A stretch of 64,000 bases of DNA from Bacteroidetes bacterium GWF2_33_38. Its GTDB lineage: Bacteria > Bacteroidota > Bacteroidia > Bacteroidales > GWF2-33-38. The DNA lies in contig MEOF01000043.1 of assembly GCA_001769505.1 (NCBI GenBank), positions 1 through 64,000 on the forward strand. Direction: 5' to 3'. Of this stretch, positions 1 to 8,879 are shown one piece after another. Within the stretch, counting starts at the first letter, position 1. Each line of letters begins with the position of its first letter. The notes below the pieces were generated by a model. It had not been told where the DNA came from, searched no databases, and saw nothing but the letters and a program-made list of their open reading frames with translations. Made by a program: the position numbers and the translations under genes.

Positions 1-178
1 ATATTTATTTCACATGCTTTATTTAACAGAATAACAGTAGATTATAAAAAATGCCTCAATCTTTTGTCATGTACTTAGAACTTAATATTTTAATCTAGCT
101 CTCACCAAGCAATCTAGAATAAATCAGAAATTGCATCAGTTCACTTACAATAACAAGAGACTTGCTGTAAGGCTACAA

Positions 179-2623
179 TTACATTTCATCACCACCCATA
201 TCATCGCGATTTTGATCACGTTTTTGTTGTTGTTTGTAATTATTTATTTTGTAGCTCAAACTAAAGATAATGCTTGGGTATTTGCTCTTAAAATCGTCAT
301 ACAATTTAAAACCTTCGCCATACGAATAAGAACTATGTCTTCCTGTGTTGAAAATATCTCGCATATTTACAGTTAAAGCTAATTTTCGATTAAAAAAATC
401 TTGCTTAACTGCCATACCAATCGCATATGAAGAATATTCTTCTTCGTATGCTTCAATTGTAGGAGCTCTGTATGAACCATTTATCTGAATTCTAGTATTG
501 GATTTTATTTTTAAAGTAGATGACATGCGAGTATCCCAAGTAAAAGTAGATTGAGATATATCGTTATCATATAATTCGCCCTCGATACTATAATGAAAAA
601 CATTTAAAGAAGCATTAATTGTCCACCATTTTTTGATATCATTATTGTACATAAGTTCAGAACCAATTGCCAAATCGCGGCTAATGTTTTCAAAGGTCGT
701 CATCATTACATTATTGTCTCCTAATCTTGAAATTCTGTCAATTAAATTGTTTGTTTGACGACGGTAGGTTTCGAGAGAAATAAATGATTTATCGAATTTT
801 GCTTGTAAATTTATCTCATACGAATCAGTAAATTCGGGCAATAAATCGGGATTTCCTTGACGAGCATTGTATTTGTCCATGTAATTGATAAATGGATCTA
901 GATAATATTCTTGTGGTCGATTAATTCTGCGACTATAACTTGCTTGAGCTTGCAAAATTTTATTTATGGGTTTAGAAATATGAACCGAAGGGAAATAATC
1001 CATTCTATCAACAATATATTCAACCCCTGCAGCATCGGTAATATTTCGATATGTGTACTCTCCTCTAAAACCAAGCAAAAATTCAAAGCCCTTGAACTGG
1101 TTTGAAAAAGTTGTATACGCCGACTGTATTAATTGGTCGAAATCAATACTGTTACGAAGCGAATCATTTTCTTGCCAATCGTCGAGAATATAGTTGAAAT
1201 CAGAATTTATATAATCGGTTGCTTGATAATAATCCCTAATTTGATATCCAGCTTCAAATTTTCCTTTTTCGCCGATGGGTCTTGTATAATCTATTTTCAT
1301 ATCAAGGTCGTTAGAAGCGGAATTTTCTAAGGATTGATTCATGTATGATTCTACTCCCAAATCGTTCCAATAACTATCGGTTTCGGTTTCTACTAAAATA
1401 CCATCGTTATCACCATTTTTATTTGAATAAAATCCGGTAATTAAAAACTCGTGCCCCTTACGTTCAAATTGGTGCATATAGGTTGATGTTACTGAGTAAT
1501 ATTTTCGTGTAACATCAAAATCGCTATTTGAAGTATAGTAATTATTTATACTTACAGGCTCGGTATAATCGTGCGTATTTGAATAGGCAAATCGTTTAAA
1601 CCCGCCTTGTCCGATTTCACCTGAAAGCGAAAATGAATTACTTTTATTGATATTGTAATCAAAACCAAGCTTTCCGTTTAATCTATCGTGCCCACCACCT
1701 CGTTCCACCTCTTTTGAAATATAAAAAATTTCGTCGTCTAAAGACGATTCTCGTCGTGAAGTTCCACTTCCACGCCTACTGCTGTTATCGTATCCAGCTC
1801 CGGCAAAAAAATTAAATTTTCCCGAACGATAGTTAAATAAAGCATCAATTCCATAGTTGTTAAAAGTTCCGACTTTTCCGTTTACAATTCCGCTAAATCC
1901 TTTTTCTTTTTGCTTTTTTAACACAACATTGATAATTCCTGCGACTCCATCTGGCTCATATTTAGCCGAAGGATTTGTAATTATTTCGATGTTATCGATT
2001 GACGAAGCTGGGATTTGTTGCAAAATTTCATCGCTTTCCAATACACTAGGTTTTCCATCGACCAAGACCTTAAAATTTGAACTTCCACGTAAAGAAACAT
2101 TCCCATCTATATCTGTCTGAATCGAAGGTGTATTTTCCAGCACATCAACAGCAGAACCTCCCGCAGCAATTATATCTTGACCAACATTGATAACTTTTTT
2201 GTCGATTTTATATTCAACATATTTTTTGTCTGCAACAATTTCGACTTCTTTAATAGCTTGAATGTTTTTTTCGATTTTAATCGTTCCAAGATTTACATCT
2301 TTCTGAGGCGGTTTTATAAAAATTTCTTCGATAAATTTTTTCTTGTAACCAATAAAAGAAATCTCGGCATAAAATCGACCATAAGGTAGTTTTTCCATCA
2401 AAAAAGTTCCTTTCACATCGGCAATAGTTCCACTAACCATGGTCGAATCTTTTTTCTTGTAAAGTACAATATTTGCATATTCAACAGGAGTATCGGTATC
2501 GATGTCGTAAATTATTCCTGACAAACTTGCATCCATTGGCATTTGTCCCTCGTAACCTCCAGGTCGCTGTGCATTTGATAAGATTGAAGTAATCAGTAAA
2601 AAAGAAAATAAAATATATTTCAT
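179..2623 (-). CDS. TonB-dependent receptor-like outer-membrane beta-barrel protein
   Basis: An outer-membrane receptor-type barrel of 814 residues. A signal peptide (about 1-18, ending SILSNA) is followed by a carboxypeptidase-regulatory-like beta-sandwich (about 33-115), a plug-like domain (about 150-240, with LRGSSNFKVLVDGKPS) and a long strand-rich region to the C-terminus. The order matches the Bacteroidota 'outer membrane beta-barrel family' of TonB receptors, which import large or scarce ligands using energy from TonB. The extreme C-terminus is odd: it ends in a polar tail rich in Q, R, D and M instead of an aromatic residue. No SusD-like partner is adjacent, so I do not call it SusC, and the ligand cannot be told. 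It is a single gene, divergent from the next. Confidence 0.85.
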   Translation of the reverse strand: MKYILFSFLLITSILSNAQRPGGYEGQMPMDASLSGIIYDIDTDTPVEYANIVLYKKKDSTMVSGTIADVKGTFLMEKLPYGRFYAEISFIGYKKKFIEEIFIKPPQKDVNLGTIKIEKNIQAIKEVEIVADKKYVEYKIDKKVINVGQDIIAAGGSAVDVLENTPSIQTDIDGNVSLRGSSNFKVLVDGKPSVLESDEILQQIPASSIDNIEIITNPSAKYEPDGVAGIINVVLKKQKEKGFSGIVNGKVGTFNNYGIDALFNYRSGKFNFFAGAGYDNSSRRGSGTSRRESSLDDEIFYISKEVERGGGHDRLNGKLGFDYNINKSNSFSLSGEIGQGGFKRFAYSNTHDYTEPVSINNYYTSNSDFDVTRKYYSVTSTYMHQFERKGHEFLITGFYSNKNGDNDGILVETETDSYWNDLGVESYMNQSLENSASNDLDMKIDYTRPIGEKGKFEAGYQIRDYYQATDYINSDFNYILDDWQENDSLRNSIDFDQLIQSAYTTFSNQFKGFEFLLGFRGEYTYRNITDAAGVEYIVDRMDYFPSVHISKPINKILQAQASYSRRINRPQEYYLDPFINYMDKYNARQGNPDLLPEFTDSYEINLQAKFDKSFISLETYRRQTNNLIDRISRLGDNNVMMTTFENISRDLAIGSELMYNNDIKKWWTINASLNVFHYSIEGELYDNDISQSTFTWDTRMSSTLKIKSNTRIQINGSYRAPTIEAYEEEYSSYAIGMAVKQDFFNRKLALTVNMRDIFNTGRHSSYSYGEGFKLYDDFKSKYPSIIFSLSYKINNYKQQQKRDQNRDDMGGDEM

Positions 2624-2736
2624 TTAAATGAGATTTTTATAAAATAAAGCCCTTTGACTAAATCAAAACGCAAAGGTTTAAAAACAAAACGTAAAATAAA
2701 TAAATAATTTTGTGGGTTTTATTGTAATTTTGATGT

Positions 2737-3339
2737 ATGAAAAGATTTGTAATCATAATTTTTGTCGCAGCTTGGTCGCAATTATTATTTGCCCAACAGT
2801 TTAAAGGAGGATTGACCGGAGGATTAATCGTAAGCCAAGTCGATGGTGACAATTGGGGCGGATACAACAAACCAGGCGTTAATTTTGGAGGTTTTGTTTA
2901 CGTTATGTTTAAGAAGAATGTTGGTTTTGGAACCGAATTAAAATACATTCAAAAAGGAAGTTTCAAAGCTCCTAACTACGAAAAAGGTGATTATACTTAT
3001 TACAAAATGAGACTTTCGTACATCGAAATGCCTTTTTTGGCAAAATATGTATTGAATGAAAAACTAAATTTCGATGCAGGCTTGGGAATTTCATATTTGT
3101 TTAAAGCAACCGAAGATAAAGACGGAAATGGCGGTATAGAAGCCGCCCCTCCATTTTTTAAATACGAAATTCCGTTTATTTGCAGCGTTCACTACCAAAT
3201 GTCGGAAAAAGTTGAAGTTTTTTTGCGATTTTCTTACTCAGTGTTGCCCATAAGAAACCATCCGGGTGATCATACTTATTTTCTTGACAGAGGACAATGC
3301 AACAAACTTTTGAATTTATCATTTAATTACACGTTTTAA
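2737..3339 (+). CDS. Small outer-membrane beta-barrel protein (porin/OmpW-like fold)
   Basis: A protein of 200 residues with a signal peptide (about 1-20, ending WSQLLFAQ) and alternating aromatic/polar stretches typical of an eight-stranded barrel. It starts after the signal with the QFKGGLTGGLIVSQVDGD pattern seen in Bacteroidota 'porin family / outer membrane beta-barrel' proteins and ends in a final strand with a C-terminal phenylalanine (LSFNYTF), as expected for BAM-folded barrels. No catalytic residues are visible; the role is structural or unknown. TAATTTTG at 2705-2712 fits a Bacteroidota -7 box. The next gene starts 3 bp after its stop, so the two are probably co-transcribed. Confidence 0.75.
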   Translation: MKRFVIIIFVAAWSQLLFAQQFKGGLTGGLIVSQVDGDNWGGYNKPGVNFGGFVYVMFKKNVGFGTELKYIQKGSFKAPNYEKGDYTYYKMRLSYIEMPFLAKYVLNEKLNFDAGLGISYLFKATEDKDGNGGIEAAPPFFKYEIPFICSVHYQMSEKVEVFLRFSYSVLPIRNHPGDHTYFLDRGQCNKLLNLSFNYTF

Positions 3340-3341
3340 TT

Positions 3342-3914
3342 TTGAAAAATAAGAAAAAAATAATTGTCGGAATTACTGGTGCTAGCGGAGCAATTTATGC
3401 CGATTTATTGCTAAAAAAAATGTTTACCCTTTCGGAACAAATCGAAAAGGTGGGAATCGTTTTTTCGACAAATGCCAAAGATATCTGGCAAGAAGAATTG
3501 GGCGAAAATTATCCGAAAAGCGATTTGTTTATCGAGTACAGTGACAAAGATTTTTATGCTCCTTTTGCCTCCGGCTCTTCGAAATTCGACGCCATGATAA
3601 TTTGTCCTTGCTCGATGGGAACACTTGGACGAATTGCAAGTGGAGTTTCTGATGGTTTAATTACCCGAGCTGCTGATGTTATGCTTAAAGAACGTCGAAA
3701 ACTGATTCTTGTAACACGCGAAACCCCGTTGAGTTTAATTCACATCAACAACATGAAACTGGTAACCGAAGCAGGCGGAATTATTTGTCCAGCAAATCCT
3801 TCGTTTTACAGCAAACCAACTACTATTGATGAATTGGCATCGACCGTCGTAAATAGAATTATCGATTTAATTGGTTTGGAAAACAAGGCTTTTCGCTGGC
3901 AAGAAAAAGCCTAG
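3342..3914 (+). CDS. ubiX: UbiX family flavin prenyltransferase
   Basis: UbiX joins dimethylallyl phosphate to FMN to make the prenylated flavin cofactor of UbiD-type decarboxylases. The 190-residue length is normal for the family. The N-terminal Rossmann-like motif VGITGASGAIYADLLL (about 8-23) binds FMN, and the block CPCSMGTLGRIASG followed by LVTRETPLSLIHINNM is the family signature. The start is a TTG three bases after the stop of the previous gene; no in-frame ATG precedes the FMN motif. No ubiD is in the window, so the partner decarboxylase must be elsewhere. Its stop codon overlaps that of the convergent ferredoxin gene in a CTAG palindrome at 3911-3914. Confidence 0.92.
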   Translation: MKNKKKIIVGITGASGAIYADLLLKKMFTLSEQIEKVGIVFSTNAKDIWQEELGENYPKSDLFIEYSDKDFYAPFASGSSKFDAMIICPCSMGTLGRIASGVSDGLITRAADVMLKERRKLILVTRETPLSLIHINNMKLVTEAGGIICPANPSFYSKPTTIDELASTVVNRIIDLIGLENKAFRWQEKA

Positions 3915-4099
3915 CAACCCGAGCATTGAAATGCAGGACATGTACGTACACATTTTCCGCACTTTGTGCATTTTTCATTATCGATTTTAGGAGCTGAATA
4001 TGGCGAATCTTGAATGATTGCTCCCGAAGGGCAAACCGATAATGTTGGACAATGATGACTCTTCGGACAATAGTTTTCGTTTACAAAAAATTCTTTCAT
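3911..4099 (-). CDS. Small 4Fe-4S ferredoxin-like protein
   Basis: A cytoplasmic iron-sulfur protein of 62 residues. One canonical cluster motif, CTKCGKCVRTCP, lies at about 44-55. The N-terminal half has the looser pattern C-x5-C-x5-CP (about 11-24), and the protein ends with CSGC, giving ten cysteines in all. This resembles the short Bacteroidota ferredoxins that hold one or two [4Fe-4S] clusters and act as electron carriers; the partner is unknown. It converges on ubiX with overlapping stop codons. The irregular first motif means the second cluster is uncertain. Confidence 0.8.
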   Translation of the reverse strand: MKEFFVNENYCPKSHHCPTLSVCPSGAIIQDSPYSAPKIDNEKCTKCGKCVRTCPAFQCSGC

Positions 4100-4359
4100 G
4101 TGTTGTATTAAATTAATTTTTCACAAAAGTAATTATAATATTTATTTATTGCAATATATAGATATGTACTTGGGCGAAATAAAAAACCGAAAAGGTTCTT
4201 ACTATAAAAAATTAAATAAGCCCATTCTCCAACAAACATCTGTGCTCAGAAAACATTTACAATTTTCAAGTATTTGAGTTTCCCATCAGAATAATTATCG
4301 AAAGGTTTGAAAAATTTATCAAACTGTTGTATCTTAGCCTTATAATTTACAAGTATTAA

Positions 4360-5454
4360 ATGCCTACACTCAAACAAAAATTTCGCTGGTATTTATATCC
4401 ATTTTCTATCATTTACGGCACTATTGTTTCGTTTCGAAATTTTTTGTTTAACGCAAATATTTTAAAAACAGAAGAATTTGATATTCCTGTTATTTCAGTT
4501 GGAAATATTACTGTTGGAGGAACCGGAAAAACTCCGCACACCGAATATTTGATAAAATTGTTGAGCGAAAAGCTCAATGTTGCTGTATTAAGTCGAGGGT
4601 ATAAACGTAAAAGTAAAGGCTTTGTATTCGCATCACCGCAATCAACTATTTTTGATATTGGCGATGAACCTAAACAAATAAAACAAAATTTTAAAGATGT
4701 TGATGTTGCAGTGTGCGAAAGCCGCGTAAAAGGCATTAATCGCCTTTCGAACGACGAAAACAGAAAAAATCTGAATGTCATTTTGTTAGACGATGCATAC
4801 CAACACCGATATGTAAAACCTGGCTTATCGATATTGTTGATTGATTATTATCGTCCGATAAACGAAGACCATTTGCTTCCTTATGGCTCGCTCCGCGAAA
4901 ATCAACACGAAAAATCGCGAGCAAATATTATTATCGTCAGCAAAACGCCTAAAAATATTAAGCCCATTGAGCGAAGAATAATCGAAAAAAACTTAGCCCT
5001 TTTTCCATATCAATCTTTGTATTTTACAAGTCTTAATTACGGCGAATTAAAATCGGTTTTCGAATCTTCACAATTGGTTGATTTAAACGATAATTATCAC
5101 ATTCTTTTGGTTACCGGTATTGCAAATCCACTTCCCTTGAAAAATCATCTCGCAGAATATTCAAAAAATATTTTTCATCTCCAATACAGAGATCATCATG
5201 CGTTTTCGCCTGCTGATTTTGAAAAGATTCAATCCACATTCAACGAAATTAAATCGGATAAAAAAATAATTATTACCACCCAAAAAGACGGTATGCGAAT
5301 TCAAGATTTAAAAGGACATGAAAATTTAAAATCTCTTCCAATATTTTACATCCCGATAGAAATTGAATTTTTAAATCAAGACAAAATCACATTTAATAAT
5401 CAAATAATCGACTATATTACTAAAAATAAACGAGTTAATAAGTCGATTTCGTAA
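4360..5454 (+). CDS. lpxK: Tetraacyldisaccharide 4'-kinase
   Basis: LpxK phosphorylates the 4' position of the tetraacyldisaccharide to make lipid IVA, the sixth step of lipid A synthesis, at the inner face of the cytoplasmic membrane. The protein has 364 residues, normal for the family. An N-terminal hydrophobic segment (about 10-30) anchors it, and the P-loop GNITVGGTGKTPHTEYL (about 49-65) is unmistakable. LLDDAYQHRYV (about 141-151) corresponds to the conserved D-D-x-x-Q-H block. The next gene begins 12 bp after its stop, suggesting co-transcription. The 260 bp upstream hold no gene that I can support. Confidence 0.93.
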   Translation: MPTLKQKFRWYLYPFSIIYGTIVSFRNFLFNANILKTEEFDIPVISVGNITVGGTGKTPHTEYLIKLLSEKLNVAVLSRGYKRKSKGFVFASPQSTIFDIGDEPKQIKQNFKDVDVAVCESRVKGINRLSNDENRKNLNVILLDDAYQHRYVKPGLSILLIDYYRPINEDHLLPYGSLRENQHEKSRANIIIVSKTPKNIKPIERRIIEKNLALFPYQSLYFTSLNYGELKSVFESSQLVDLNDNYHILLVTGIANPLPLKNHLAEYSKNIFHLQYRDHHAFSPADFEKIQSTFNEIKSDKKIIITTQKDGMRIQDLKGHENLKSLPIFYIPIEIEFLNQDKITFNNQIIDYITKNKRVNKSIS

Positions 5455-5466
5455 ACCGTAAAAAAT

Positions 5467-6402
5467 ATGATAAAATTTATTTTAACAGCCATTGCAATTG
5501 TTTCGATTGGTAATATAGTTTCAGCACAAGGAGCCGGAAATTGGTATAAAAATCAAGCTCAAGAAAGCGTAGCCAACAATCGTTTGAGCAATTCGTACGA
5601 CGAGTATTATCAATCAGCGAATCAATCGATTAATTATATTACATCGACATCTAACGATACAGTTATTGAGTTAACAACAAAAGTAATGATGAATGTAAAA
5701 TCGGATACTTACATTGTCATACTTGGAATTACTCAAATTGGTGATTCTATCGAAACCTGCCACCAACTGATAAACGCTCGCATTAATAAATTTATCAAAA
5801 AATTGGAAAAGTTGAACATCAAAAAAGAAGATATTTATATTGACTTTATTTCGCAAGTTCCTGTTTTTGAATACGAAGTGGAGAAAAAACTATTCAGCAA
5901 GTCGTACAATGAAATCCCAAAAGGCTTTGAACTGAAAAAAAATGTTCACATAAAATACACTGACAATAAAATTGCCGAACAACTTTTAATTGAAGCCGCA
6001 AAAAGTGAGATTTACGACATCATAAAAGTCGATTATATTATCGACAATGTTGATGCTGTTTACGATACATTGCGACAAGTGTCGATAAATATTATGAATA
6101 AAAAGGTACAAGAATTTAAAAAACTTGGTATTCAGTTTACATCAATGTATCAAACCGTTTCGGAAAATATCAACAGCACTTTTCCTATTGAGCGTTATTC
6201 GGGTTATACCGAGTTTAATAAGGCATCGTTTGGAGCCATGAGTAAAAGTTCTTCGGTAGCAACTATTTCCGATTCAAAAAGTTTGTACTACAACAAACTC
6301 TCGTACAATAGTTTCGACCAAATTATTAACCCTACTGTAGTTGAGCCTTCGGTTCAATTTTCGTACACGATTAAAACTAGGTTTGTGTTGAAGAAATTAT
6401 AG
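5467..6402 (+). CDS. Periplasmic SIMPL (DUF541)-domain protein
   Basis: A 311-residue exported protein. A signal peptide (about 1-20, ending GNIVSAQ) is followed by a SIMPL-like core (about 60-235): the pattern DTVIELTTKVMMNVKSDTYIVILGI, the long helix TCHQLINARINKFIKKL and the strand IYIDFISQVPVFEYE match the family, whose members are periplasmic or outer-membrane proteins of ill-defined role. A serine-rich segment (about 255-280) precedes a final strand ending in FVLKKL. The gene follows lpxK by 12 bp, so a link to envelope biogenesis is possible but is only inference from position. The domain call is by pattern, not by profile search. Confidence 0.6.
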   Translation: MIKFILTAIAIVSIGNIVSAQGAGNWYKNQAQESVANNRLSNSYDEYYQSANQSINYITSTSNDTVIELTTKVMMNVKSDTYIVILGITQIGDSIETCHQLINARINKFIKKLEKLNIKKEDIYIDFISQVPVFEYEVEKKLFSKSYNEIPKGFELKKNVHIKYTDNKIAEQLLIEAAKSEIYDIIKVDYIIDNVDAVYDTLRQVSINIMNKKVQEFKKLGIQFTSMYQTVSENINSTFPIERYSGYTEFNKASFGAMSKSSSVATISDSKSLYYNKLSYNSFDQIINPTVVEPSVQFSYTIKTRFVLKKL

Positions 6403-6433
6403 TTTAAATTGCTACAAATCAAGCAAAAACTAA

Positions 6434-7675
6434 CTATTTTTTAGATTTCTTCTTTTTTTTGTATTGCGAGCTTGTTTCGTCTTCTTCAATCAGCGATTTC
6501 CAATCGGTTTCGTCTTCCTCTTTGGCATAGACTAGGGTTTCGTTGTATTCCGATTTCGAAATTTCCATAACATTGATTTTTTTGGTAACAAAACCTTCAA
6601 TTTCCTCTAACATCGGTTTTTCTTCCTCGCTGCAAAAAGAAATAGCGATTCCTTTTTCGGTTCCTCTACCTGTTCGACCAACTCGGTGGACATAGTTTTC
6701 GGCTTTATCGGGCAAATCGTAATTTATGATGTACTGAACTTTTGCAACGTCGATTCCACGAGCACTTACATCGGTTGCAATCAGAATTTTCACAATCCCT
6801 TCTTTGAATTGTTTCATAATGCTGGTTCTATCTTTTTGTTCTTTGTCGCCATGGATAGTAAAACATACTATTCCGACACGCTCCATTGCTTTTTGCACTC
6901 TTTCGGCACGAACTTTTGTGCGGACAAAAATAAGAATTTTTGTATCGGGATTTTCTTTAATAATTCGTTCTAAAAAAAATCGTTTATCGTCCATTTCGAT
7001 AAAAGCAACAGAGTGCGTTACATTTTTTGAAACTGGATCTTTTGGCGAAATTTGAATACGAATTGGGTTTTCAACTAAAGAATAGGCTAGTTTTTTGATA
7101 TTTTCGTTTATGGTTGCCGAAAAAAATAATGTTTGGTGCTTGCGAGGAATATGTCGAATCACGTCGCGAATATCGTTAATAAAACCCAAGTCTAGCATAT
7201 GGTCAGCTTCGTCGAGAATTAAAATTTCGACGGTGTTTAAATGAATATATTTCTGACTTACCAAGTCAAACATTCTTCCGGGTGTGGCAACCAAAATATC
7301 AATTCCTTTTTCGAGTTGAGCAATCTGTGAATCTTGTTCAACTCCTCCGTGAACACAAAAAGTATTAACTCTGGTGTGTTTACACAACTCGGAAAAAACT
7401 TCGGTAATTTGCAAAGCAAGTTCCCGAGTCGGAGCCATTACAATACATTTTATTCCCTCAGTTCTTTTACTCGATTTGCTATCGTGCAAAATATTAATAA
7501 CCGGAATCGCAAATGCTGCGGTTTTCCCTGTTCCGGTTTGGGCAATTGCTAAAACATCTTCGCCCTTTAATATTGGAGGAATTGCTTTGTATTGTATATC
7601 TGTTGGGCGGTTGAAATTTAAGTTTTCGAGATTCCACTTAATTTCAGGAGCTATATTGTAGTCAGTAAATTTCAT
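6434..7675 (-). CDS. DEAD-box ATP-dependent RNA helicase (RhlE-like)
   Basis: A 413-residue RNA helicase that uses ATP to unwind short RNA duplexes, typically in ribosome assembly or RNA decay. All motifs are visible: the Q motif (NFNRPTDIQYKAIPPIL, about 18-34), motif I AQTGTGKT (about 45-52), PTRELALQ, TPGR, motif II DEAD (about 155), SAT, and HRVGRTGRG in the second RecA domain. The short basic tail ending KYKKKKKSKK is the usual RNA-binding extension of RhlE-type proteins. It is separated from its neighbours by ordinary gaps and appears to be transcribed alone. Subfamily assignment below DEAD-box is less certain. Confidence 0.95.
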   Translation of the reverse strand: MKFTDYNIAPEIKWNLENLNFNRPTDIQYKAIPPILKGEDVLAIAQTGTGKTAAFAIPVINILHDSKSSKRTEGIKCIVMAPTRELALQITEVFSELCKHTRVNTFCVHGGVEQDSQIAQLEKGIDILVATPGRMFDLVSQKYIHLNTVEILILDEADHMLDLGFINDIRDVIRHIPRKHQTLFFSATINENIKKLAYSLVENPIRIQISPKDPVSKNVTHSVAFIEMDDKRFFLERIIKENPDTKILIFVRTKVRAERVQKAMERVGIVCFTIHGDKEQKDRTSIMKQFKEGIVKILIATDVSARGIDVAKVQYIINYDLPDKAENYVHRVGRTGRGTEKGIAISFCSEEEKPMLEEIEGFVTKKINVMEISKSEYNETLVYAKEEDETDWKSLIEEDETSSQYKKKKKSKK

Positions 7676-7743
7676 TTAAAAAAATTTATATTCAAATGGT
7701 TAATCAAAGCAAAGATACGTTCAAAATATTCAAAAAAGAATGG

Positions 7744-8673
7744 TTACAAAATATTTACAAAAAAACGTATGTGTTTGTGAATAATTCCAAATTCGAATGG
7801 CGATTTACCCAAAATTTCGCCATCGGCTTCGAGTAAAAACTTATCGGTTGAATTTATGGTAATTTTCTGACCCCGAAGTGTTTCTACTTTTGGATGTTTG
7901 GTGAAAGAACCATCGTATAATTTTTTAATGTTCCGCACAACATCAAACTTACTGATATTTTTGATAATCGTAACATCAAGCAAATTATCATCGTGAACGG
8001 CGAATGGAACTTGCATCATTCCTCCCCCACTATACTTGCAAATTCCTACGTTCATACTAAAAACCTTGTCGTCAATCAAAACATCATCAACCAAAATCGA
8101 AGCCGGTTGTTTTTTATAAGCCATCAAACTTGTTATTAGAGATAACAAATATGATGTTTTTTTACCTTTTTTGGTTTCTTTTTTACGAGTAATATTTGCA
8201 ACTACAGCCGCATCAAAACCAAGTCCTGCAACATTTACAAAATATCTCGTTTCTTTTCCCTCGTTGAACTTTACATATCCAACATCGTGAAAAACATCTT
8301 GTTGCATTTTTATAATTTCGATAGCTTTGCTGTAATCACTTGGGATAGCGAACATTTTACACCAATCGTTTCCGCTTCCAACCGGAATAATTCCAATACC
8401 AACATCGCATGGAGAACAGTGATTTTGCGAAACGACTCCGTTTACAATTTCGTTGAGAGTTCCATCTCCACCAACTGCGATTATTTTTCGACCTCCCGAT
8501 TCAATATATTTTTTAACGATATTCGTTGCATCGCTTCTTTTTTCGGTAAAATGAGCCTGAAAATCAAATTTATTTGCAATCAATTTTTGTTCAATATCTG
8601 ACCAATCCAACAAACCTTTTTGATTTCCGGAAACAGGATTTACAACTACCAGCCAATCTTTAATATTTGACAT
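7744..8673 (-). CDS. Diacylglycerol kinase-family lipid kinase (YegS/BmrU-like)
   Basis: A soluble kinase of the DAGK catalytic family, which phosphorylates lipids such as diacylglycerol at the membrane. The N-terminal VVVNPVSGNQKGL and the ATP-binding signature GGDGTLNEIVNG are clear, followed by the IPVGSGNDW block and the C-terminal all-beta domain (ending PFEFGIIHKHIRFFVNIL). An upstream in-frame ATG at 8704-8706 would add 11 residues (MKIKRTIDFSN). I prefer the start at 8673 because family members begin only a few residues before the NP motif, and because the extra codons lie in a 24-bp block (8680-8703) that is repeated at 42458-42481 next to the same kind of inverted-repeat element. 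The exact lipid substrate is unknown. Confidence 0.88.
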   Translation of the reverse strand: MSNIKDWLVVVNPVSGNQKGLLDWSDIEQKLIANKFDFQAHFTEKRSDATNIVKKYIESGGRKIIAVGGDGTLNEIVNGVVSQNHCSPCDVGIGIIPVGSGNDWCKMFAIPSDYSKAIEIIKMQQDVFHDVGYVKFNEGKETRYFVNVAGLGFDAAVVANITRKKETKKGKKTSYLLSLITSLMAYKKQPASILVDDVLIDDKVFSMNVGICKYSGGGMMQVPFAVHDDNLLDVTIIKNISKFDVVRNIKKLYDGSFTKHPKVETLRGQKITINSTDKFLLEADGEILGKSPFEFGIIHKHIRFFVNIL

Positions 8674-8723
8674 GTTCGAAAAATCAATAGTTCGTTTAAT
8701 TTTCATATTATGCTGATAATCAA

Positions 8724-8807
8724 AACTTTGACAAAGTTGCGTTAATTTTATTAAACTACTGAATATTAGGCATTTACAATTCTCATAAAAATAACTTTGT
8801 CAAAGTT
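8724..8807. repeat. Inverted-repeat element copy A (15-bp arms, MITE-like)
   Basis: Arms AACTTTGACAAAGTT (8724-8738) and AACTTTGTCAAAGTT (8793-8807) are exact reverse complements, each itself palindromic apart from the centre. The 84-bp unit lies upstream of the lipid-kinase gene and has no ORF. Two related copies lie at 25550-25630 and 42502-42584. The interior shares blocks with the third copy (GCGT near the left arm, CTGA-TAT and GCAT in the middle, AAAAT at the right). Confidence 0.8.
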
Positions 8808-8879
8808 GACCGAAGTATTAAAAAATATGATGTAAATATAACCCGATTTACTAATTTTCAGAAAACAAATTTTCTATGT

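Noticed and set aside
179-2623. SusC-type starch or glycan receptor
   Set aside because: No SusD-like gene is adjacent, the length is below that of SusC proteins, and the plug is of the shorter receptor type.
3911-3914. Frameshift joining ubiX to the ferredoxin gene
   Set aside because: The genes are on opposite strands and share a CTAG that supplies a TAG stop to each; both are complete.
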